From Linanthus parryae (lineage: Eukaryota > Streptophyta > Magnoliopsida > Ericales > Polemoniaceae), in the NCBI GenBank assembly GCA_023055425.1, contig JALGPY010000008.1, positions 12,061,501-12,125,500 of the forward strand: a stretch of 64,000 bases of DNA, read 5' to 3'. The position numbers and the translations under genes were made by a program. A model generated the notes under the pieces. It saw only the letters and a program-made list of their open reading frames with translations, was not told the DNA's origin and ran no database searches. Within the stretch, counting starts at the first letter, position 1. Each line of letters starts with the position of its first letter. Shown here piece by piece: positions 1-9,954 of this stretch.

Positions 1-12
1 GAGGGAGGAAAC

Positions 13-1046
13 TTAAAGTATAAATCCATCTTTCTGACTTTGGTCTGTTCTTCTTCCACCGTCCAAATCCCTTTCAGGGTGATCTTGTGAAGTCTGACTT
101 CTTTGTCCTTCATATCCAAATTCACCTTCAATCTCCCTTCCTTCTTCCACCACATCATTCCCATTGTCTGAATTGAGTTGGTTTCTCCGTCTATCAATGC
201 TATTTCCTCTTCTTCCTCGAGAACCTTTTGATTTGACTCCGTCATCTCCATGGTCCTGTTGAAGAGCTCCTTGTTTAAATTTTGATTTTTCTGGTGCAAG
301 AGAATTTATTTTTTGATCCTTCTTCGTTTGATCTTTAATTGGCGCGGAATTGAATCTCTTCCCCATCGAGATCTGCGTAGATGGCGGGGATGTGACGTTG
401 GTCAATCCCAGATCCACAGTGAGCTTTACTCCTTCCCAAGGGGTTATCGCAGTGGTCTCCTTCCTCACATACTCTAGCTCTGATTCTGATTGATGGCTTC
501 GTCCGGTCGCAATCTCTTTCCCCGTTTCTTCTGTACTTTGGTTGATATCCTGCTCCTTCCCAATCTTTCTCGATCCTTCAAATTTGTACACAATATGAGC
601 CACATTAGACTTTCTGGTTTGTTTCTCCTCCTCAATGACCTTTTAACCCTTATCCAATTGCTCTTCAATGGTAAAAGTTCTTCCCGTAGGGGCGTAATGT
701 TAATTATCCCCTCCTTTGCTTGTACCAACTGCGTAGCTATGGTTTTGACCTAAAATGCCGAATTTATTAGAGATGGGGATATTTGGGCCTTGACCATTTG
801 TATGGGCTTTTTCATCTCCGTAGGCCTTTTATCTTGGGCCGGGCCGTTACCATTCTTGGACTTTTTCCTTCTTCTTTTTCTTCCATCAATCCATCCTTGC
901 TGCGAGTCTTGACCCGGTCCATTATTGTAAGAACAATTACCTTGCTGATAATTTGAGAAATTACCGTTATTGAACGATAACTTCTGACGAGCCATCGATC
1001 TGTCAATGTCACCTTTCGGCTTCGTGTGGTTCTCGTTACGAGGCAA
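13..1046 (-). pseudogene. Unrecognised degenerate ORF remnants, possibly LINE ORF1-like
   Basis: Three minus-strand open stretches lie at 1046-750, 728-474 and 603-13. The first two share a frame, separated by a TAG at 750-752; the third is shifted by one frame near 600. The conceptual protein is hydrophilic, rich in Lys/Arg, Asn and Gln, with a basic cluster (GRKRRRKKSKN) and no zinc knuckle or catalytic motif that I can see. A basic, low-complexity tail like this could be the C-terminal part of a LINE ORF1, in which case ORF2 would lie left of the window, but I cannot establish that. It ends next to a Copia LTR remnant. I treat it as a decayed repeat-derived coding sequence of unknown identity. 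Confidence 0.3.
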
Positions 1047-1267
1047 GGTGTTGCTGCTGTTGATGAAGACCCTCGTTGTTAGGGCGTCTTCTCCGGCTCC
1101 GGTGCCGGAGTTGGAGGTCGGTTGCTAGACAAGCCACCAGACGATGGCCGATTCTACCGCATCCGAGGCAGACACTGTTGATATGCTCATATGTGACCTG
1201 ATAAGAATGTTTCCCTTAACTGAATTGAGGGACCGCATCCGAGTCAAGAACTTCTTCTTGACTTGTC
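1047..1267. other. Non-coding spacer and possible Copia LTR stub
   Basis: No convincing gene is seen. Immediately left of the Copia polypurine tract the minus strand reads TATTAGCAGATCAAGAC, which may be the first bases of a truncated 3' LTR. The remainder is unassigned. Confidence 0.3.
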
Positions 1268-1288
1268 TTGATCTGCTAATACCCTCCC

Positions 1289-2245
1289 TCAAGTTAATGT
1301 TGTTGTAGAGACCATTAACTTGGACTTCAAATAGCCAAATCCAGCTGCAGCCAATCCTTTAGTTAATAAATCTCCAAGATGATCTGCAGAATAAACAAAT
1401 TTAACTAGTAGTTGTTTTTTTAACACTTTTTCCCTTATGAAATGATAATCTAATTCAATATGTTTGGTTTTGGAATGCATAATGAGATTAGCTGGCATGT
1501 GAATGGCTGATTCATTGTCACAAAAGAGAATAAGAGGTTGTTTTAAGAAAATATGCAAGTCGTGAAACAAATATTGAAACCAAGTAATTTCTGTAGCAGT
1601 TGTTGCCAAAGCTCTATATTCTGCCTCAGATGAGGATCTAGAGACAGTTGGCTGTTTTTTTGCAGCCCAGTGAATTGGGTTGTTGCCCAGAAAAAGGACA
1701 AAACCAGTAGTGCTTCTTCTGTCAGAGGGGTTACCAGCCCAATCTGCATCAGAAAATGCACAAAAGTTTAATTCACTGGGCTTGTAGAAAATCCCATCAT
1801 ATGTGGTACCTCGTAGATATCTAAGAATTCTTTTAGAACCTAACATATGTTGTGTGGTAGGACAATGCATTAATTGACACATATAATTCACAGCAAAACA
1901 TATGTCAGGTCTAGTAAAAACTAAGTATTGAAGAGCACCAAGTAATTGTCTAAAATGAATAGGATCCGATAATAATTCACTGTCATTAAATGTGTATTTA
2001 ATGCCAGATATAGTAGGAGTATTGCAAGGAGTACAATTGTGCATATTAAATCTGGTAAGTAAATCATTGACATATTTTGATTGATGAATAAATATACCTT
2101 TGTCATTTCTGTCAATTTGCAATCCCAAAAAATAAGTTAAGGGTCCTACATAAGTCATGTTGAATTCATATTGCAATTGTGAGATAATATGAGTAATGTA
2201 AATAGGATCATTTCCAGTCAAAAATAATATCATCCACATATAGAA
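1289..2245 (-). pseudogene. Copia A reverse transcriptase C-terminal half and RNase H
   Basis: This is the pol C-terminus of Copia A. The frame runs from just after the RT active site (TGND) through the RT thumb and connection (RQLLGALQYL, TRPDICFAVN, KRILRYLRGT) to RNase H: the first acidic position is in SDADWAG, the Glu in SEAEYRAL, the next Asp in LFCDNESA, and the terminal HIELDYHFIRE is present. A one-base gain in a T run at about 2223 splits the catalytic YVDD from TGND into different frames. The stop at 1289-1291 overlaps the polypurine tract. Together with 2851-3332 it makes one RT, separated by the hAT element. Confidence 0.85.
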
Positions 2246-2295
2246 GTAAAACAGTAATAGTTGAGGGATTTGAGTGATGTCTTACAAACATGGAG

Positions 2296-2842
2296 TAGGA
2301 CTGCAACTCGGGCGGGCTGGTCGGGTTGGCACCCCTGACCGAGCCCGAGCCCGAGTTCGGTCAAGGCTTCCCAAGCCCAGCCCAGCCCGAGTTAAGAGCA
2401 TTGTCAACCCGCCCGAGTACAAATTCGTACAAATCAATTCGGGTTCGGGCTGAATTCGGGCTAGTACATTAAACTTTATACCTTTATTAATACATAAGAT
2501 AAAAGTAAATTGTTGGTAAAAAAAAAAGAAAATTAACTTGTTCAAAAACTAAAAATATGATTAAAAACGCTAATAATCAAAAGAAAAAAAAAACATATTC
2601 GTCATAGATATGCTACAAAATTATCTCAAAATGTGATATTTATAGGTGGTTGTCATGCAAATCGGGCAATTCGGGTTAGCCCGTCGTTTAATATTTGTGC
2701 CCAAGCCCGACCCTAATGGCAATTCGGGTGGAAAATTTATGTCCATGCCCGTCCAAATTACTAAAACTACGTGTTCGGGCCCTATTTTACTTCGGGCTGG
2801 GCTCGGGTTGGTCGGGTACAACCCGCCCAAGTTGCACCCCTA
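2296..2842. mobile_element. Non-autonomous hAT element (MITE), family 1 copy 1
   Basis: A 547-bp insertion is flanked by a perfect 8-bp target duplication, acatggag, at 2288-2295 and 2843-2850. The ends are inverted: TAGGACTGCAACTCGGGCGG on the left, and TAGGGGTGCAACTTGGGCGG read inwards on the minus strand from the right. The subterminal regions are filled with CCCGAGC/GGGCTCGG repeats and the centre is AT-rich. The 8-bp duplication and TAGGGGTG ends are typical of hAT elements. It has no transposase ORF; open frames here are only translations of the GC-rich periodicity. It interrupts the RT of Copia A, which is in frame on both sides. A second copy lies at 25663-26162. Confidence 0.92.
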
Positions 2843-2850
2843 ACATGGAG

Positions 2851-3332
2851 GTGTCATCTTGAGATTTAGTGAAACCAAGAGATAAAATAAATTCAGTAAA
2901 TCTCTCAAACCAAGCTCTAGGAGCTTGTTTGAGACCATAAATTGCTTTGTTAAGTCTACAAACATGATCAAGAAAATGAGGATTTTTAAATCCAGGTGAT
3001 TGTTGCATATAGACAGTTTCTTTAAGATAGCCATGAAGAAAGGCATTTTTCACATCAAGTTGTTGAAGAGGCCAATTAAAAATTGCAGCTAGAGACAAAA
3101 TAGTTCTAACAGTAGCATGTTTAACAACAGGACTGAATGTTTCTTCAAAGTTAATGCCAGGTTTTTGAATAAAACATTTAGCCACTAATCTGGCTTTGTG
3201 TCTAGAAATGGATCCATCAGGGTTGTATTTGGTTCCAAAAATCCATTTGTCCCCTACAATATTTGAATTGTAGGGTTTTGGAACTAAAGTCCAAGTGTTT
3301 TTTTGTGTGAGGCTAGAGAACTCTTCAGTCAT
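2851..3332 (-). pseudogene. Copia A reverse transcriptase N-terminal half
   Basis: This is the N-terminal part of the Copia RT domain: the leading WTLVPKP block, HKARLVAK, then ETFSPVVKHATVRTILSLA and the highly conserved QLDVKNAFLHG (first catalytic Asp), then CRLNKAIYGLKQAPRAWF. The frame runs to the hAT target duplication at 2843-2850 and is continued beyond the insertion toward YVDD. Upstream (3333-3611) is a stretch with stops that links integrase to RT and is poorly conserved in all Copia elements. Confidence 0.85.
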
Positions 3333-3611
3333 ATGTAGCCACTGAGAGTGTTTTCTAGCCTCTGTGAAAGAAGTTGGATCAGTTCAGAAAGAAGAAATAT
3401 CAGAGTTACCAGATATAGCACTGAACCCAAAGGTATTTTTCTTAAAGATTCCATACTTGCTTCTTGTCTTCATGGGGTGACACTCATCTGAATGAGGCCT
3501 TTCTTCATCAGTAGCTGCCATGCCAATACTATTTGTGGAGTGATCATCAGTAGTGTGATCATCATGTGAAGAAGTTGGCTGCTGAGAGTGTGAGAGAGGG
3601 ACATTCTGAAT

Positions 3612-4866
3612 CTAGCAGTCTCCAGCAGATGTGTGCGATCTGTTCTCATCAGTGATGTTGGGAAAGATCATGGTAGCATCATGTTCATTGTGTTGGCATT
3701 GATCTTGTGTAGTATTGTTCTCATCAATAATACCTGAGAGAGGAGGATCATGAACAATGTGAGATTGTGATGTATCATCAGAGAACAAATAATCAGATGG
3801 TAAAGAGACAGGGATATCACCAATATGAAACACATTAGAAGAGAATTTTGGAATATTAGAAGATGAAATGAACAATCTTGATCATAAGGAAATGTATGTT
3901 CATCAAATATAACTTCTCTACTAATAAAGAATTTTTGAGAATCTTTATCAAAGCAAACATATCCTTTGTAGTTATGATCATAACCAAGAAACACACATTG
4001 CCTAGTTTTTGGATCAAGCTTGGTGATATTATATTTTCTTAAATAAGGATAGCAAGCACATCCAAAGACTTTAAGTTTACTATAATCAGGTTTGGTGTTG
4101 TAAAGAAGCTCCCATGGAGACTTATTTTGTGTATTCTTGCTTGGCATGTAATTTATCAAATAGACAACAGTACTGAAAGCATGATACCAAAAATATTTAG
4201 GCCGTTTAGCATGAACAAGAAGAGTAACAGCAGGTTCTACGATATGCCTATGTTTCCTTTCAGCTACACCATTCTGTTGGGGTGTGTAGGGACAAGAATT
4301 TTGATGAAAAATTCCTTGTAAGTGTAAAAAGGTTTGAAACGTATATGACATATATTCACCATCACCATCAGATCTCAAAATTTTAATAGAAGTGTTCAAC
4401 TGTTTTTCAATTTTAAGTTTGAATTTTGGAAAGACCATGACAACTTCATACTTATGATGCAAAGGGAAAATCCAGATAAACTTAAAGTCATCATCAACAA
4501 ATAGCACATAGAATCTATACCATGATAAGATTTCACAGTTGCAGGTCCCCAAACATCACTATGAAGGAGATTGAGAGGTGCTTTAGTGTGTGTAGAAGAA
4601 GACTTATATGGCAGTTTAGTCATTTTTTCCAACAAGCAATGTTCAGAAACAGAATTACAATAAATATCAGAAACTTTAAGGTCTTTACACATATGAAAAG
4701 AAGAAATAAATATAAGTCTCAAAATTTCTTCAGAAGGGTGTCCCAGTCTAGCATGCCAGAGGGGAGACTTGACTTGTTTTCCTAAGTGAGCTTGTTTAGT
4801 GTCTTTGTCTTGATGATCTGCAGTGAAGGGTTGAGTGTGTATGGGGTACATACCATGTACACTCAA
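3612..4866 (-). pseudogene. Copia A integrase, frameshifted
   Basis: The frame starting at 4866 holds the GAG-pre-integrase zinc region (WHARLGHPSEEILR; the Cys pair is poorly kept) and the first catalytic Asp in LLHSDVWGPA. Near 4540 the frame shifts and the second frame continues with the core: FVDDDFKFIWIFPL, the second Asp in LRSDGDGEY, and the Glu in TPQQNGVAERKHRHI, followed by the usual Copia integrase C-terminal blocks (KVFGCACYPYLR, CVFLGYD, FISREVIFDE). Another shift near 3880 leads into an acidic/Ser-rich linker (3875-3612). All three catalytic acids are still readable, but the gene is broken. Confidence 0.85.
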
Positions 4867-4872
4867 TCCTTG

Positions 4873-5481
4873 TTAGAGGATTGTTCCCTGAATTTTGTCC
4901 TGAATATAGAATATATCAGCATCAAAATAGAAAGAACAATTGTGTTGTTTACAAAGTTGGTAAACAGAAATGAGGTTTGCTGCTAGATTTGGAACATGTA
5001 AAGTGTTGTGTAAAGTAAATGAATGCGAAAGAGTGTTAAAAATAGCAGTGCCAGAATGAGATATGGGAAGAGTGCTTCCGTTTCCAATTGCAACCTTGTC
5101 ATAACCATGATAAGGAGAGCCCAGAGTGAGGTTACTAAAATCAGCAATCATGTGATTGTTGGCACCTGAATCAGTTAACCAATAGTTTGGATTGATGCTA
5201 GGTGAGGTACCAAGAAGACTAGCATTGAAGACATTGATTTTTGGTTGATCACCAGTGGTTGGGGTAGACACATTGTTCTGAGAGTGTTGGTCTTGATTGA
5301 CAGTCATCACAGGAGCAGCAACACTGTTCATGGAAGTTAACTGAGGTGGAGGTTTCTTACCTTGGTAAGCAAAGTCCATTCTATGCCAACAGTCAACAGC
5401 TGAATGGTAGTCCATACCACAAATTTGACAGTTGGTAGGGTTACCATTAATATCAAAACTAGGTCCCTTGTTCTTGATCAC
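4873..5481 (-). pseudogene. Copia A gag zinc knuckle and aspartic protease
   Basis: A CX2CX4HX4C nucleic-acid-binding knuckle (CQICGMDYHSAVDC) is followed by a Copia-type spacer and the protease active site YWLTDSGANNHMI, then the GNGSTLPISHSGTA and LHVPNLAANLISV blocks of retroviral-type proteases. The frame ends at about 4873, just before the pre-integrase ORF. The N-terminal gag domain is absent: an in-frame stop and unrelated sequence begin at 5482. Confidence 0.85.
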
Positions 5482-5795
5482 CTATATAAACATGAGAAGT
5501 TTAGTCGCTTCTAACAAAAGTTTTAAAGATTTACGTTTGTAAATGTTTATGAATCCAGGATCGAGCACATGGCTTAATGTGCTAAAATAATGTGAATTAC
5601 TCACCGGAACGGGATAGATTTATGTGTGTGATACTTCCGCTTCTAATTCTAGAGTTTTGGTTTAATCTGCGGACACCAAATACTTTATTAGAAATTTAAA
5701 GTATTTATACTAATTGGGGTTTAAGTCGAGAGACACCTTCTTGTATGCATAAATCTATCACGATTGAACTGGAATTTACAAGCTAAGTGGGGGAT
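5482..5795 (+). other. Copia B 3' internal remnant with polypurine tract
   Basis: No ORF. The purine-rich AAGCTAAGTGGGGGAT at 5780-5795 immediately precedes a TGTTG LTR start, so this stretch reads as the 3' non-coding end of a plus-strand Copia element. The junction with Copia A at 5481/5482 is unexplained. Confidence 0.45.
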
Positions 5796-6413
5796 TGTTG
5801 TAAATAGCTTGTAAAAGATAGGAGAAAATTTGTCTCACATCTTAGAAAATAGAGTTATTATGCACTTTATATATGGAAACCAATTAATGACATTTAATTG
5901 AGTTACCATATAGAGTGGTTATCCTCTACAACTCGCACACGCGCGCGCGCAAGGGGCAATGTGGCGCTTTAGTGGCGCTTTTGTAGGCGCACTTAGGCAC
6001 TTTGGCGACGTGGCACGTGCGCGTGTGACGTGAGTTAGTTAAATAATAACTGTTTTTTGTTTTATTTTTTCTGGTGGTTACGGCGGTTATTTTTCGGTTG
6101 GTGAAAGGATGTGTTGTTATAAACAGTCACAACTGTTATGAACAAACACATCCCTTCATTCATGTTCTTTCGTGAACTATAATTAAGCCAAACACCCAGC
6201 AGATTCTTATATCAGTTTCAATCACAGTTTCACTAGAGAATTCTACAGAAACTTCTGCAGATTGCTGGGTGTAGAACCGACGTGACTTGTTGAATCCTGG
6301 AGGGGAATCGCCAGAACCCGGCAGCATAGTGGGGGCGATTTATCCCTTAAAGAAAACGTTCATCGTGCCTCAAGTCCTGTTTTCTTCCATCATCCATTAT
6401 ACTCGGCGTAACA
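5796..6413 (+). repeat. Copia B long terminal repeat (truncates the lectin gene)
   Basis: The 618-bp segment starts TGTTGTAAATAGC directly after a polypurine tract and ends CGTAACA, giving the TGTT...AACA ends usual for Copia LTRs. Right of 6413 the sequence is lectin-gene DNA that is also present at about 45602. No second LTR is visible in the window, so this is a 3' LTR of a truncated element. The exact ends are inferred from the termini only. Confidence 0.55.
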
Positions 6414-6782
6414 TGGGAGACGTGCCAATGAATTGGTTTGCGTCATCTTTAAGGTGATAATGTTGCGACCATTATCGACAAAGGCCAGCTGGACCAAGGT
6501 ACATGACCAGCTAGAGGTGTCTTCGTTGGGTTCAGCAGCGGCGGCTTTGATATAGTTTGAACTGGAAGACTCCTTAACCCAATATTTGTTGTTCAAACAG
6601 CTTCTGATATTGAACCATCCTTCATTCCCAGGTGTTTTGGCTCTCTCCAATTCAAACTTGCAGCTGGGGCTCAAACTTGTCCACCAGTGACATGGAGATT
6701 CCCACCAACACTTGCTGGGAAGACGTATTTGTTGAAGGGATGGGACCTCAGGACCACGACAGTTGGAAGACCACCACCAGAC

Positions 6783-6784
<2 letters not shown>
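6414..6784 (-). pseudogene. Amaranthin-like lectin gene, 5' fragment
   Basis: From an ATG at 6784-6782 the minus strand encodes the start of an amaranthin-type agglutinin (beta-trefoil, carbohydrate-binding): a hydrophobic opening beta-strand (LPTVVVLRS), an N-Lys-Tyr motif, then after a one-base frame change near 6675 the SPSCKFELERAKT segment, a CLNNKYWVKESSSSNYI strand and the Trp/Cys-containing WSCTLVQLAFV segment. In this family the trefoil binds T-antigen-type glycans. The fragment ends at the Copia B LTR (6413). The matching 3' part is in the second duplicate at 44551-45865. Broken by the frameshift and truncation. Confidence 0.75.

Positions 6785-6786
<2 letters not shown>

Positions 6787-6832
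<46 letters not shown>
6787..6832. repeat. (CT)n microsatellite in lectin 5' UTR
   Basis: About 23 uninterrupted CT units lie just upstream of the lectin ATG, reading (GA)n on the coding strand. The Arg-Glu repeat seen if this is translated is an artefact. Confidence 0.95.
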
Positions 6833-6835
<3 letters not shown>

Positions 6836-6923
6836 CTCTCACACAGACTGACTTGTTGCATGTGTTTTTGGTAGTAGTAGTACTTTGTTTCTTGTTGTGC
6901 TCTTTCCTACTCAACTTCCGAGC

Positions 6924-6932
6924 CTATTTATA
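6924..6932 (-). promoter_or_regulatory. TATA box of the lectin gene
   Basis: The minus strand reads TATAAATAG about 140 bases upstream of the ATG at 6784, a fitting distance for a plant core promoter with a 5' UTR of about 110 bases that includes the GA repeat. The D2 copy has lost this region by deletion. Confidence 0.6.
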
Positions 6933-7200
6933 GCAGGAACCCTCTTCTTCTTTCTTCTTCTTCTTCTTCTTCTTAAATTATTGATATTATTATATTGAAT
7001 ATATGTACATACTTGAATTCCCACTAGATGGAAACATCAAGGAATATATTCTATTATCAACTGACCAAAGATAAATCATTATCACGTTGATCTCTCTCGG
7101 GGAAACGACTAAGAAAGAGGTTCAACTCTATGATAATGAATGGGAAAACGGAAGAGATAGTGGAGGATGCTTACCATTATGTCCCTGCTCTTTGTTCCCA

Positions 7201-7404
7201 ATTTGACTTTTGTCATTATTCACTGAGTCACTTTGATCCGGTGATATGAATAGTAAACTGGTGTAATTTTTTGATAATTTCTTCATGGTACTGTAGAGTA
7301 AAATTTGTTCTATGATATGGTGAAAAATTATCAAAAATAGTATTATTTTGTTATCCAAATCACCCGGCCAAAGTGACCAATATACGAGTTAGTTAAAGTC
7401 AAAT
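7201..7404. mobile_element. Fold-back MITE, copy 1
   Basis: The left arm (ATTTGACTTTTGTCATTATT, then TCACTTTGATCCGGTGAT and TTTTTGATAATTTCTTCAT) is the inverse complement of the right arm (GTGAAAAATTATCAAAAA, ATCACCCGGCCAAAGTGA, GTCAAAT), so almost the whole 204 bases can fold into a hairpin. Related copies lie at 45871-46058 (truncated), 59331-59512 and 60340-60600. No coding capacity. Confidence 0.75.
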
Positions 7405-8532
7405 GGAAAAAAATTATTAAAAATCGTGTTATTTTGCTCTATAATGTCCTCGTTCGATGCACTAATTGCTTCAGGGACGGAACTACGTGTATAGTGGCAG
7501 TGCCACTTATTAAAAATCGTGTTATCCTCATATACTTGTATAGGTGGCCCCCTCCTAAGTTAGTTTCATACAGAGTGGTCGTGTATTCTTGTAACTATTA
7601 GTCTTGGTGAGGTGATAAAATCACTGTTTGTCACCATTGCATTTGGTAACCCACAATAGTTAATGGTCACATCTTATATCACCAACCATGTACAGTAGAG
7701 TTATCAAAGCTCCTTACAAGTCTAGTACTACATTACATAAAATTTGAAAGGACAATGTAAAAGATATGTTAATCGCCTGGTATTTATATTAAAAAAAGGC
7801 GATTTTCATTGATGCACAAATTTATAATTTTTTTTATATCCTTGAAGTTTATTAGGATTTTGGGTTAATTTCAAAATAGTAACCTGTGGTTTGAGTGGTG
7901 TCAATTTTAATAATGTGTGTTTTTAAAATTTTCAAATTAGTGACCCGTGGTTGATCTGTTAGAGCTCCTTTACATTTTCTATTGGTAATTAATGATTTTC
8001 CCGAATTACCCCCTCATATACGTGTTAATTTAATCGCAAAAACAGACATATACAATTTAGGGACACAAATTAAACCCCAATCCCTTCATTGGAATAACAT
8101 GAATGTAAGGAATTAAAATCAATAGATGAATCAGACTGCAATTACGAGAATTGTCATCAAACAAGGAATAGTTCGCCAACTAAACCATTTTCAAGCAGCT
8201 GAATGTTTCTCTACCACAACAACTGAATTGAGCAATAGAATTATATAACTACGACATCCTCTCTCCATCATGGAAACCTCAAACCCGATCAAATCTAAAC
8301 CTTTGACAACCCAAAAAGCTGTTCGCTGCCGCTTAACCATTGACACCTAAGTAGAACATCCGTTAAAGCTGGCCATAAATCGCAAGTTAACATGCATAAT
8401 TAAAAAAAAAATCTCAAAAATTAAACCAATTTCTTCAATGACCCCCACGAGCCTAACCACAGATAACCATCCCTAAGCCAATTACCCTGAAACAAGGAAA
8501 CTTTGAATCCAATCTAATCGCCACTCGCTAGT
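7405..8532. other. Non-coding duplicated flank (D1)
   Basis: AT-rich DNA without a supported gene. It aligns with 46059-47299. At 8112-8119 the sequence attaaaat is the empty version of the hAT insertion site occupied at 46300-46876. Confidence 0.7.
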
Positions 8533-8537
8533 GTGGT

Positions 8538-8944
8538 TGTTGGTGTCTTGATTTATTAGTAGGCAAAAAAAGGAAAAGTCAAAGAAGATGAACATTAGGA
8601 AACAAACTAATTTGGAAACAAGATGTGAAGCGGTGTTGCATGTGGCTGGCAATACCACCGTCCCCACTCTTGCATGTGTATAAAAGCAATTCCTTTGTTC
8701 TCATAATGCATACACACACAACACAGGGGATAGGTGAAAGCTAGTGCATAGCAACAATATTTGTTTGCTAGCGTGAGCTTTTTCAGTTTGTGTCTGAGCG
8801 GTTGTACCGGGTGCGTTTCTCTCTAATAAAATCGGGGTTTTGGGTCGTGGAGGTAGCTAGCTAATCACTAGTGAACCACGTTAATACTTGTGTTCTTGTT
8901 CATCATTATTTTTATCGTTCTCAAGCTAGGTCCAGATCATAACA
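8538..8944 (+). repeat. TR-GAG LTR1
   Basis: 407 bp, from TGTTGGTGTC to CATAACA. It contains a TATA box (TATAAAAG, 8679-8686), a poly(A) signal (AATAAA, 8825-8830) and the conserved GGAGGTAGCTAGCTAATCAC region, so U3, R and U5 are recognisable. Its left flank is the target duplication gtggt. Confidence 0.92.
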
Positions 8945-9050
8945 AACTGGTATCAGAGCCTGGTTAAGGGGATCGCCAGTTTTAACAAACTGGTATCAGA
9001 TCCTGGTTAAGGGGATCGCCAGTTTTAACAAATTGGTATCAGAGCTTGGT
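8945..9050 (+). promoter_or_regulatory. Triplicated tRNA primer-binding site, unit 1
   Basis: Directly after the LTR the primer site for initiator Met-tRNA, TGGTATCAGAGC, occurs at 8948-8959. It is repeated at 8991-9002 (ending ATC) and at 9034-9045 (ending AGC), exactly 43 bases apart. The 43-base unit also carries TGGTTAAGGGGATCGCCAGT. Reverse transcription normally needs only the first site. Confidence 0.92.
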
Positions 9051-9195
9051 TTGCGGTGTTCCAAGATCAAGGTGGATCTATAGGGCTAGGGTTTCACAAT
9101 CCGTGAAATTCATAGATAGGGTTTCGCGATCAAGGTGGAGCACACGTTCGGGGTTACGGATTTGAACTAGGAGCTGCAGAGAAGATGACCGCGGG

Positions 9196-9954
9196 ATGAC
9201 CAAGATCGACAAGTTCACGGGGAGAAACAGCTTCAGCTTATGGCAGATCAAGGTACGTGCTTTGTTGAAGCATCAATGCCTGTGGTTGCCATTGGCGGAA
9301 GATAAAGAGGGGGCTTCGACAACCACCAAGGAGTACAAGACGATGGAGGAAAGAGCACACTCAATGATCATGTTGTGCTTGGCGGACGACGTGATCACAG
9401 AGGTTGCAGATCAAGAGACGGCTGAAGGACTATGGAACAAGTTGGGGAGCCTCTACAAGACGAAGTGGCTCACCAACAAGTTGATGCTGAAGCAGCAACT
9501 GTTTGGTCTACGAATGGGGGAAGGTACGGATCTAAGAGATCACTTGGATCGTCTTAATACTATTTTGCTTAAGTTGCAAAACAGTAATGAGAAGATAATT
9601 GATGAAGATGCCGCACAGATTTTGTTGATGTCTCTACCACCCTCTTATGAGGGGTTTGTGCAGTCTGCTTGTGCTGGAAAAGAGACTCTCAGGTTGGAGG
9701 AGGTGAGATATGCTCTTCACACAAGGGACATGCGGTGCAGGGCCGCGTATGGGGAGTACGACGTTCCGGGTTCGGGCGCATTCATGGTGTCCAAAGGGGG
9801 TTATGGTAAGAGTAAGAACAAGGGTTCTAAGTTGCCATAAGACGTCTGTGCACTGTGTAAAGAGAGGGGTCACTGGAAGAGGGAGTGCCCGAAGAAGGAA
9901 TCTGCAGATCTAGCTGTAGATGCAACAGCTTCGGAGATCAACTACGTCCTCTAG
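9196..9954 (+). pseudogene. TR-GAG gag, unit 1 (one premature stop)
   Basis: Copia gag polyprotein (UBN2-type capsid region, FTGRNSFSLWQIKVRALLKH to about residue 190, then a basic stretch). It would package element RNA in a cytoplasmic particle. A TAA at 9838-9840 replaces the Tyr codon found in the other copies and removes the knuckle CALCKERGHWKREC, which is still readable downstream to the normal stop at 9952-9954. The ATG at 9196 overlaps the TGA of a four-codon upstream frame that starts at 9185. It belongs to the edge subtype (ACATG rather than AGATG near 9728; Ser before ADLAVDA). Confidence 0.85.

Larger units (their letters stand above)
1268..5481 (-). mobile_element. Decayed Ty1/Copia retrotransposon A (gag tail to RNase H)
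   Basis: Reading leftwards the order is gag zinc knuckle, protease, integrase, reverse transcriptase, RNase H, which is the Copia order. The 3' end shows a purine tract (minus strand AACTTGAGGGAGGG, at 1282-1295) overlapping the pol stop, as usual in Copia. The 5' LTR and most of gag are missing; homology stops at 5481. At least four frameshifts and one hAT insertion interrupt pol, so it is inactive. Confidence 0.85.

Noticed and set aside
2282..2843. ORFs across the hAT element
   Set aside because: Products of the GGGCTCGG word periodicity; no transposase motif.
6390..6914. Long minus ORF with an Arg-Glu repeat
   Set aside because: The repeat is translation of the (CT)n microsatellite. The true lectin start is the ATG at 6784 in another frame.
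8948..9045. tRNA gene fragments
   Set aside because: TGGTATCAGAGC is complementary to the 3' end of initiator Met-tRNA, i.e. a primer site, not a tRNA gene.
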